Of a DNA stretch of 62,000 nucleotides, positions 55,049 through 62,000 are shown piece by piece (the first letter of the stretch is position 1; every line of letters starts with the position of its first letter). Source of the stretch: Glandiceps talaboti (taxonomy: Eukaryota; Hemichordata; Enteropneusta; Spengelidae); assembly GCF_964340395.1 (NCBI RefSeq), contig NC_135560.1, forward strand, positions 24,159,175 through 24,221,174, in the 5' to 3' direction. A model generated the notes under the pieces. That model saw only the letters and a list, made by a program, of their open reading frames with translations, ran no database searches and had not been told where the DNA came from. Made by a program: the position numbers and the translations under genes.

Positions 55049-57698
55049 GTCAAGATGTACATGGTACCTGGTACACTTTATAGTCAAAATGTACATGGTA
55101 TGTGATACACTTTATAGTCAAGGTGTACATGGTACGTGGTACACTTTATAGTCAAGATGTACATGGTACGTGGTACACTTTATATAGACTGTCGACAGTC
55201 GCTCGCACCTTTTTTTCCTACGTTTTATCTAAACTCCAGTCCGGCGCAACACTAGTATAATCGAAAATCGATTTCAAGGGCCGAATTGCGAAGGCCCAAG
55301 CTCGGGCCTTCGGCCCTCGATATCAGTTTGCGATTAGACTAGTGTTGCGCCGGATTGGAGTTTAGATAAAACGTAGGGGGAAAAAAGGTGCGAGCGACTG
55401 TCGACAGTCTACACTTTATAGTCAAAATGTACATGGTATGTGGTACACTTTATAGTCAAGATGTACATGGTACGTGGTACACTTTATAGTCAAGGTGTAC
55501 ATGGTACCTGGTACACTTTATAGTCAAGATGTATATGGTACGTGGTACACTTTATAGTCAAGGTGTACATGGTACCTGGTACACTTTATAGTCAAGATGT
55601 ACATGGTATGTGGTACACTTTATAGTCAAGATGTACATGGTACGTGGTACACTTTATAGTCAAGATGTACATGGTATGTGGTACACTTTATAGTCAAAAT
55701 GTACATGGTATGTGGTACACTTTATAGTCAAGATGTACATGGTACGTGGTACACTTTATAGTCAAGGTGTACATGGTACCTGGTACACTTTATAGTCAAG
55801 GTGTACATGGTACCTGGTACACTTTATAGTCAAGATGTACATGGTATGTGGTACACTTTATAGTCAAGATGTACATGGTACGTGGTACACTTTATAGTCA
55901 AGATGTACATGGTACGTGGTACACTTTATAGTCAAGATGTACATGGTATGTGGTACACTTTATAGTCAAGATGTACATGGTACCTGGTACACTTTATAGT
56001 CAAGATGTACATGGTACCTGGTACACTTTATAGTCAAGATGTACATGGTATGTGGTACACTTTATAGTCAAGATGTATATGGTACCTGGTACACTTTATA
56101 GTCAAGATGTATATGGTACCTGGTACACTTTATAGTCAAGATGTACATGGTATGTGGTACACTTTATAGTCAAGGTGTACATGGTACCTGGTACACTTTA
56201 TAGTCAAGATGTATATGGTACATGGTACACTTTATAGTCAAGATGTACATGGTACGTGGTACACTTTATAGTCAAGATGTACATGGTATGTGGTACACTT
56301 TATAGTCAAGATGTACATGGTATGTGGTACACTTTATAGTCAAAATGTACATGGTATGTGGTACACTTTATAGTCAAGATGTACATGGTACGTGGTACAC
56401 TTTATAGTCAAGGTGTACATGGTACCTGGTACACTTTATAGTCAAGATGTATATGGTACGTGGTACACTTTATAGTCAAGGTGTACATGGTACCTGGTAC
56501 ACTTTATAGTCAAGATGTACATGGTATGTGGTACACTTTATAGTCAAGATGTACATGGTACGTGGTACACTTTATAGTCAAGGTGTACATGGTACCTGGT
56601 ACACTTTATAGTCAAGATGTACATGGTATGTGGTACACTTTATAGTCAAGATGTACATGGTACGTGGTACACTTTATAGTCAAGATGTACATGGTATGTG
56701 GTACACTTTATAGTCAAGATGTACATGGTACCTGGTACACTTTATAGTCAAGATGTACATGGTATGTGGTACACTTTATAGTCAAGATGTATATGGTACC
56801 TGGTACACTTTATAGTCAAGATGTATATGGTACCTGGTACACTTTATAGTCAAGATGTACATGGTATGTGGTACACTTTATAGTCAAGGTGTACATGGTA
56901 CCTGGTACACTTTATAGTCAAGATGTATATGGTACATGGTACACTTTATAGTCAAGATGTACATGGTACGTGGTATACTTTATAGTCAAGATGTACATGG
57001 TATGTGGTACACTTTATAGTCAAGATGTACATGGTACCTGGTACACTTTATAGTCAAGATGTACATGGTACCTGGTACACTTTATAGTCAAGATGTACAT
57101 GGTATGTGGTACACTTTATAGTCAAGATGTATATGGTACCTGGTACACTTTATAGTCAAGATGTATATGGTACCTGGTACACTTTATAGTCAAGATGTAT
57201 ATGGTACCTGGTACACTTTATAGTCAAGATGTATATGGTACCTGGTACACTTTATAGTCAAGATGTATATGGTACCTGGTACACTTTATAGTCAAGGTGT
57301 ACATGGTACCTGGTACACTTTATAGTCAAGATGTATATGGTACCTGGTACACTTTATAGTCAAGATGTATATGGTACCTGGTACACTTTATAGTCAAGAT
57401 GTATATGGTACCTGGTACACTTTATAGTCAAAATGTACATGGTATGTGGTACACTTTATAGTCAAGATGTACATGGTACGTGGTACACTTTATAGTCAAG
57501 ATGTATATGGTACCTGGTAAACTTTATAGTCAAGATGTACATGGTATGTGGTACACTTTATAGTCAAGATGTACATGGTATGTGGTACACTTTATAGTCA
57601 AGATGTATATGGTACCTGGTACACTTTATAGTCAAGGTGTACATGGTACCTGGTACACTTTATAGTCAAGGTGTACATGGTACCTGGTACACTTTATA
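55049..57698. repeat. 34-bp minisatellite, 71 copies, interrupted once
   Basis: The unit is GTCAAGATGTACATGGTACN, then TGGTACACTTTATA. Four units (55049-55184) precede the inserted palindromic element and its duplicated 9 bp, and 67 units follow (55421-57698). All keep an exact 34-bp register. Variation is confined to a few columns: AGATG/AAATG/AGGTG, TACAT/TATAT and ACCTGG/ACGTGG/ATGTGG/ACATGG. Blocks of seven units with identical variant order recur (see findings), so segments were duplicated as blocks. The unit is rich in palindromic GTAC and GGTACC. Confidence 0.98.
55185..55411. mobile_element. 227-bp palindromic DNA transposon (foldback MITE) in the minisatellite
   Basis: Almost the whole element is a palindrome. 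The outer arms of about 80 bp are nearly identical. Each end starts TAGACTGTCGACAGTCGC, which itself contains the perfect palindrome GACTGTCGACAGTC. The arms continue with CTCGCACC, TACGTTTTATCTAAACTCCA and CCGGCGCAACACTAGT. The centre is GC-rich (GGGCC..GGCCC). It is flanked by direct repeats CACTTTATA at 55176-55184 and 55412-55420. Removing the element and one repeat restores an uninterrupted 34-bp unit, so this is an insertion with a 9-bp target duplication. That size is usual for Mutator-like elements, but no transposase is present. Confidence 0.92.
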
Positions 57699-57750
57699 CA
57701 GTAAGACAGTCCAACTGATGAATATATACGCTGCAATTCCATGGACTTAC

Positions 57751-57821
57751 CTCTCAAAATAACTGATTTGCCATGAGTTGTTATTTGGTCAACAGCATCT
57801 ATGGAAATAGACAAACACTTC
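57751..57821 (-). CDS. MTMR10: MTMR10-like pseudophosphatase, 71-nt exon
   Basis: Acceptor GTATTGCAG and donor GTAAGT bound KCLSISIDAVDQITTHGKSV / ILR. Its first base completes AGG (Arg) with the previous exon and its last base is the G of the GAA (Glu) codon finished in the next exon. This is the stretch leading into the degenerate P-loop strand (VILR before ESDGRD). A longer open frame around it on the same strand is only intron and minisatellite. Confidence 0.93.
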
Positions 57822-59310
57822 CTGCAATACCAACAGTATACACAAAAATTATTAACAGCTGGTGGGGGGGGGGGGGGGGGGGTTACTGAACTATCCACAA
57901 AATCGTTATAGGTAAATCATTAATGAAATCCCCAAAATATTTGGGCAACAATTTTACACATAATGCATGAATCATACACAGGCATTTATAATACCCCCAG
58001 TGGGCTACACAAATGCTAGAAACAAGATAACTAGGGGAGCTTAGACTGAGAGGTTCATTCACCCAGGAGTGCTCAGACAGTGTCAAAAACCTAGACGTCT
58101 TGAAAGAATTCTTTACAAAAATACCACTCATATTGATATAATCACTGAATGATATCACTTCATTTATTACATCACCATCTTATTTGATTTTATGGATGTA
58201 ATTGATGATACAAATTGATGTTTTTATAATTGTGTGGTTTCTTCTCATAATATCTTTATTGACACACATAAATGATTTCTGACTAGCTGTCTACTTCATG
58301 TACATCATATCATTCATTCTTTATTACATTTCTTTGTATTATTTATACAAATGATTATTTATTTTGTATCTCCTTTGCCAGAGGTCAAATTCATTTTTCA
58401 TTTTCTTTCTTTATTATCAGTTTGAAGTACCAGCACAGTTAAGATGATAGATGTGTTTTATAATTTATCAATTTCCTATATTGTTACCAAAACAATGATA
58501 AAATCTTCTGAAATTTTAAGAATTTACGATATACAAGGTTTAATTAGAAATAATTACTTATGTTTCACAATTGCATAATTTACCATACAAATTACATAAT
58601 TGGTAACCATGGTTACAGCCTTAACAGTAAAAGGAAGAAAGTGTACTGTTAGAAATGAATTTGTTAATGATTAATTTGTCCTACTAATTGGGTTATAATT
58701 TCATTGGCTAATTTGTATAATGAGATTAGACAGTGAATATCAAATAACCTGTGTCAATCAACTACAAAAAACTAACAATTTGACAGAATGGTTAATGTAA
58801 TGATATCAACTGGCATTGTCGGTGACCTATACCATGAAGTTGGATTTATTGCTTCACTGACATAACACAATACAAAATTAAAAAGCTTACAACTTATTAG
58901 AAGGCCTAAAAAAAATAATTCTTTGGTTACCCGACCCCACCTAGCTTTTCACTGCCGACCCTAAACATTTTTTTACGTATTCGAGAAAAAAATAATAAAA
59001 TAACAACAATTGTGAAGTCTCACAAGAAATATTGGATGCGGAAACTGACATCAACTTAAAAAGACAATATAAAACTGTTCTTCAATCTCTAAATGGTTGT
59101 ACATCTGATAGGAAGAAACAAATAACACAGAGACCATTTTGAAAACAATGGAAAACCTGAACTAGACATTCACACATGAAAATAAAATATAATAAAATAT
59201 AATAAAAAATCTACCTAACTATTCTAAAATTGAGCGTAATCGGGAACCACACAATATTTTTTATTAGGCCTAAGATTGTACTGTTGTCAAATAATAACAT
59301 AAAAACTTAC
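57822..59310 (-). other. Intron of the MTMR10-like gene, 1,489 bp
   Basis: Phase 2. Contains a run of 19 G at 57864-57882 (C19 in the transcript, about 40 nt upstream of the acceptor) and the second copy of the TIR element at 58903-59270. No gene inside. Confidence 0.85.
58903..59270 (-). mobile_element. TIR element (MITE-like), copy 2
   Basis: Reverse-complement copy of the element at 46887-47270. It preserves TTGTGTGGTTCC, GATTACGCTCAATTTTAGAA, TTCTTGTGAGACTTCACAAT and CTAGGTGGGGTCGGGTAAC on the minus strand. Here the ends are longer perfect inverted repeats (GGCCTAA at 58903-58909, TTAGGCC at 59264-59270), so this copy may show the true termini. It lies in an intron of the MTMR10-like gene. 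Confidence 0.87.
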
Positions 59311-59389
59311 CTAACACAATGTAACCACTTGGTTGTGTCCAAGTCACAGTACCATTTGTTATCACCGCTCAAGAAGTCTTTTGTCGTTT
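59311..59389 (-). CDS. MTMR10: MTMR10-like pseudophosphatase, 79-nt exon
   Basis: Bounded by acceptor TTTTACAG and donor GTAAGT. With the flanking bases it encodes E-TTKDFLSGDNKWYCDLDT-TKWLHCVR. The WxxxLDxTKWLxxVR pattern is the helix preceding the P-loop in MTMR10-type proteins. Phases match both neighbours exactly (G+AA = Glu on entry, AG+G = Arg on exit). Confidence 0.92.
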
Positions 59390-60060
59390 CTGTAAAATAT
59401 ACAAGAAAGAAGACATTATCTATTTGTATCCAAGTTGAAAGCATTGATCTGAATGTACACTGTTGCATGACATAGTCTGTTTTAATATTGAAATTGTGCC
59501 TGCTTGAAAGCTGTTGTACAACCTGTAAAAAGAAATCTGTACATTTGCTTGCTTATGGTAAGCAGGAATGAGACATGGTTCATGCAAAGCTGTACAATGT
59601 AATTCATGCCAGTAACTTATCAAAGCATAAACACCACTGGAGCCCTAGATCCCATGACTCCGTCTACTGATAGAACACATGTTATAACATTGAGTCTGAC
59701 TGTTACTGTTACATTATAACTTCCACAGATATAAACACACTGATAGTGTGAACCTACACCAAAGGCACTTGCTGGTTTTTTTGTATCAGCTGTATTGTTG
59801 TCTTTAGGTGATGTCTTTCCTAGGCTTACTTTATTCAAATAAACCCACTGGATGTTTTTTGGAGGCTGTAAAGTACAGCAAGTAAAGTTGTACATATCCA
59901 ACAAACAATATGGGAATTATACTCTGGTTATTCTATATCACAACAATTCTTATCTACATCATCGTTTTTGTCATGCTCAAAATATAAGTCAAAACATTCA
60001 AAAGTGCATAAATTTCTCTATTTTTCATAAATAATGCATGCGGATATATGCTTATATCGT

Positions 60061-60211
60061 TCCAATATTGTTTTACATTCAGCTAGAAATATTACTACCT
60101 AAGGATGCATGTTATCACTACTCATATTCAATTATAGTGACAAGGTCCCCTAGGTTACTCGTATTTGCCTCTGCTGAATGAAGAAAAGTATTGGCAAGTA
60201 ATATCTAATTA
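60061..60211. mobile_element. Palindromic MITE, copy 2
   Basis: Opposite-orientation copy of the element at 13901-14066. It shares the order TTAGATATTA, TTCTTCATTCAGC, CGAGTAACCTAGGG, CTTGTCACTATA, TAGTGATAAC and CCTTAGGTAGTAATA on the minus strand. It lies in an intron of the MTMR10-like gene. Confidence 0.85.
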
Positions 60212-60239
60212 AAGTATTATGTTCTCTTCTCCTCATACA

Positions 60240-60370
60240 TCACAGAGTTGCCATTGACAAGAGTGACATCTAATCCCTATGGTTGAACATAAATCTCATC
60301 TCTCTTGAGATTGACAAGAGTGACATCTAATCCCTATGGTTGGACATTAATCTCATCTCTCTTGAGATTA
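60240..60370. repeat. 63-bp direct duplication
   Basis: GACAAGAGTGACATCTAATC plus CCTATGGTTG.ACAT.AATCT and CATCTCTCTTGAGATT occurs twice in direct succession. Confidence 0.9.
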
Positions 60371-60410
60371 TAAAGAAGTTATCTATCCAAGAATCTAATG
60401 AGATAATCAT

Positions 60411-60837
60411 ATAACAAGATATCACCTGGTACATGGTTAACACAGGATTTTCTTACATTACACTATCATACATTTAGTGCAATATCAATATTCATATAAC
60501 AAGATATCCCCTGGTACATGGTTAACACAGGATTTTCTTACATTACACTATCATACATTTAGTGCAATATCAATATTCATATAACAAGATATCCCCTGGT
60601 ACATGGTTAACACAGGATTTTCTTACATTACACTATGAAAGTATCATACATTTAGTGCAATATCAATATTCATATAACAAGATATCACCTGGTACATGGT
60701 TAACACAGGATTTTCTTACATTACACTATCATACATTTAGTGCAATATCAATATTCATATAACAAGATATCCCCTGGTACATGGTTAACACAGGATTTTC
60801 TTACATTACACTATCATACATTTAGTGCAATATCAAT
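60411..60837. repeat. 85-bp tandem repeat, 5 copies
   Basis: Units ATAACAAGATATCCCCTGGT, ACATGGTTAACACAGGATTT and CATACATTTAGTGCAATATC start at 60411, 60496, 60581, 60674 and 60759. The third unit carries an extra 8 bp (TGAAAGTA near 60636). Copies are otherwise almost identical. Confidence 0.96.
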
Positions 60838-61071
60838 ATGTTTATGCTCTATGTTGCTATGACCTATGTTTCACTTTCTTTTTATATCATTTTGACAAAA
60901 CAAAAACATAAATCACTCAACAAGATTTCAAAACTAATTCAAAAGAAAATCACTCTGATTATAGTGACAAAATCAAGGTTTACATGTATGGCAATTTGAT
61001 GAGTTTTTTCATTAGTAGTTGAATACAGTACTAATAACACATTTTACTACTTAGTCCGTCATTACACTCTG

Positions 61072-61200
61072 AGTATAATTATTATTATTACTATTATTAT
61101 TATTAATACAAATTTATTATGGACGCATAGTCCAGAGAAGAACAAGAATATACCACAAAACAACTTAAATATTGCATAACAGCAAAATACAAACAGCAAA
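61072..61200 (-). mobile_element. Possible retroelement 3' end with ATT tail
   Basis: On the minus strand CTCTGGACTATGCGTCCATA and AATAAATTTGTATTAATAAT run into an (AAT)n-type tail that ends near 61076. A poly(A)-like signal followed by a trinucleotide tail suggests the 3' end of a LINE or SINE. No coding sequence is seen, and the upstream limit is unknown. Confidence 0.35.
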
Positions 61201-61419
61201 CTATTCCAAAGGTATTTGAAAAGAACTAAATCAATATAAAAACTATATACTCCAAGTTGACACACAATCTCAAAGATACACACTGGACACAACGTGAATT
61301 CTCAATGAGACAAAATACATATACTACATCAATGATTGAGTTGCTCTGTGGGTTTTTAAAACCAAAAACTGCAGAGTCCTCTCCAAGGTCTGTGCAGGAA
61401 TACATTGATACATGACAAA

Positions 61420-61520
61420 TCAACAGCACCCTCAATCAGTCAAGTATTGTGTAAACCACACCCTCAATCAGTCAAATGTTGTGTATCAATTGCGCCCTCA
61501 ATCTGCCAACTGTTGTCCTA
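61420..61520. repeat. Short tandem repeat of about 36 bp, 3 copies
   Basis: CACCCTCAATCAGTCAA.T.TTGT-type units occur three times with increasing divergence. Confidence 0.8.
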
Positions 61521-61701
61521 GAAAGCTAATCCATGTCAATAACCCCTGCACATTGATACTCATATAGGTATCACTGACAAATTGCAACTATATTTGATTT
61601 CTCATTGGTGGCTTGAAATGACTTGGATTTGAAGAACTACTTGCAAACAAGGTGACAGCATAATCAGTGATGGCACAGACCCTATAGTCTGTACAGGCCT
61701 G

Positions 61702-61755
61702 TAGACTGAATAGCTCCTATAGACTGAATAGACCCTATAGACTGAATAGACCCAC
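61702..61755. repeat. 18-bp repeat matching the adjacent coding exon
   Basis: TAGACTGAATAGNNCCTATA recurs at 61702, 61720 and 61738 (partial), an 18-bp period. The same 21-bp sequence occurs once inside the coding exon at 61796-61816, with 20 of 21 matches to each of the two complete intronic copies. The array sits only a few bases beyond the donor. Confidence 0.9.
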
Positions 61756-61762
61756 AACTTAC

Positions 61763-61893
61763 CTGGCATACATAACTCTTTCAACTTCTTGAAACTAGAC
61801 TGAATAGATCCTATAGATGAGCAGTATTTGTCTAGATCTATGGTAATAGAAGTTAGATCCCTTGGGTGTGTTGACTTTATTGCTTGAAGCATT
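61763..61893 (-). CDS. MTMR10: MTMR10-like pseudophosphatase, most 5' exon in window
   Basis: 131 nt after the acceptor TGCTTTCAG. It encodes MLQAIKSTHPRDLTSITIDL, then DKYCSSIGSIQSSFKKLKEL and CMP before donor GTAAGT. The first base completes a codon from an exon outside the window, so the Met here is internal and not a start. The block IDLDKxCSSIxxIQxSFxKLKELCMPE is strongly typical of MTMR10/12 proteins just before the WLxxVR helix. The PH-GRAM domain and the first part of the phosphatase-like domain should lie to the right of the window. Confidence 0.93.
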
Positions 61894-62000
61894 CTGAAAG
61901 CACAATAACAAAAAAACTTTCAGTAACTTTTTGACCAAATACTATTATAAACAAAACTATAAACTGCTTCTACATTATAACATGCAATAAGTCACTTGAT
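61894..62000 (-). other. Partial intron of the MTMR10-like gene
   Basis: Sequence upstream of the acceptor. The preceding exon lies outside the window. Confidence 0.8.

Larger units (their letters stand above)
54726..57750 (-). other. Intron of the MTMR10-like gene, 3,025 bp, mostly satellite
   Basis: Phase 1, splitting the Glu codon of the degenerate P-loop. Donor GTAAGT, acceptor TCTATTTCAG. About 88% of its length is the 34-bp array (55049-57698) including the inserted element. At 54805-54880 (+) a short TGTAATAAAGTTATATCTAA plus TCTAATC tail resembles a LINE 3' end. Confidence 0.88.
59390..61762 (-). other. Intron of the MTMR10-like gene, 2,373 bp
   Basis: Phase 1, bridging CCA-G to AA-ACG. 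It holds MITE copy 2, two short tandem arrays, an 85-bp array, an (ATT)n-tailed remnant and an 18-bp repeat next to the donor. The frame at 59620-59904 is not an exon, because the flanking exons already join in phase. Confidence 0.85.

Noticed and set aside
55049-57698. Centromeric or telomeric satellite
   Set aside because: The array is confined to one intron of a spliced gene and has only 71 units of a 34-bp sequence. No telomere-type repeat.
57632-57898. An 88-codon minus frame beginning MDSSVTPPPPPPP as a gene
   Set aside because: Only the 71-nt exon 57751-57821 inside it is real. The proline run is the G19 homopolymer and the end is the 34-bp array.
59620-59904. A 94-codon minus frame as an additional MTMR10-like exon
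   Set aside because: The exons on either side join in phase and give the expected family sequence (CMP-E-TTKDF). The frame has no family motif.

Overview
This is AT-rich eukaryotic DNA with split genes, GT-AG introns, interspersed elements and very abundant micro- and minisatellites. The two recognisable genes are bilaterian. The composition and the many CATA/ACAT tracts resemble marine invertebrates, but I cannot assign a phylum from sequence alone. There is no bacterial or viral layout and no CRISPR array.

Only two protein-coding genes can be supported. The first is a TNFAIP8-family (TIPE) gene on the + strand. Its large 3' coding exon is 39973-40544 and it encodes nearly the whole protein. 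The second is a myotubularin-related pseudophosphatase, closest by motif to MTMR10, on the - strand. Five exons (61763-61893, 59311-59389, 57751-57821, 54553-54725, 53127-54062) join in phase to give the last 462 residues; the 5' part lies beyond the right edge. The genes are tail to tail, with about 12.6 kb of repeat-rich DNA between their stop codons. Both families act on phosphoinositides. The human paralogues of both families share chromosomes in three cases, so their adjacency here may be ancient linkage.

Positions 1-34,000 hold no supportable coding gene. They contain CATA/GACA/TA microsatellites, a tRNA-derived SINE with a partly duplicated body (9826-10441), a palindromic MITE (13901-14066), tandem arrays near 19.0, 22.4-23.4, 29.0 and 30.1 kb, and a decayed non-LTR retrotransposon 3' end (31297-31985).

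Positions 34,000-50,000 are rich in long inverted repeats. There is a foldback at 34.2-34.6 kb, two one-sided palindromic arrays at 36.3-37.2 and 38.1-38.6 kb, a long foldback with a tandem core at 48.1-48.95 kb, and a hairpin next to a 0.5 kb CATA tract at 49.45 kb. A TIR element is present in two opposite copies (46.9 and 58.9 kb), and the 13.9 kb MITE has a second copy at 60.1 kb.

The MTMR10-like gene (53-62 kb) carries a striking intron of 3,025 bp. It contains exactly 71 units of a 34-bp minisatellite, interrupted by a 227-bp palindromic transposon flanked by a 9-bp target duplication. That intron splits the codon of the residue that replaces the catalytic cysteine. The best candidates for something undescribed are the group of foldback elements with one-sided tandem arrays, the palindromic element captured inside the minisatellite, and an intronic repeat that matches the neighbouring coding exon.
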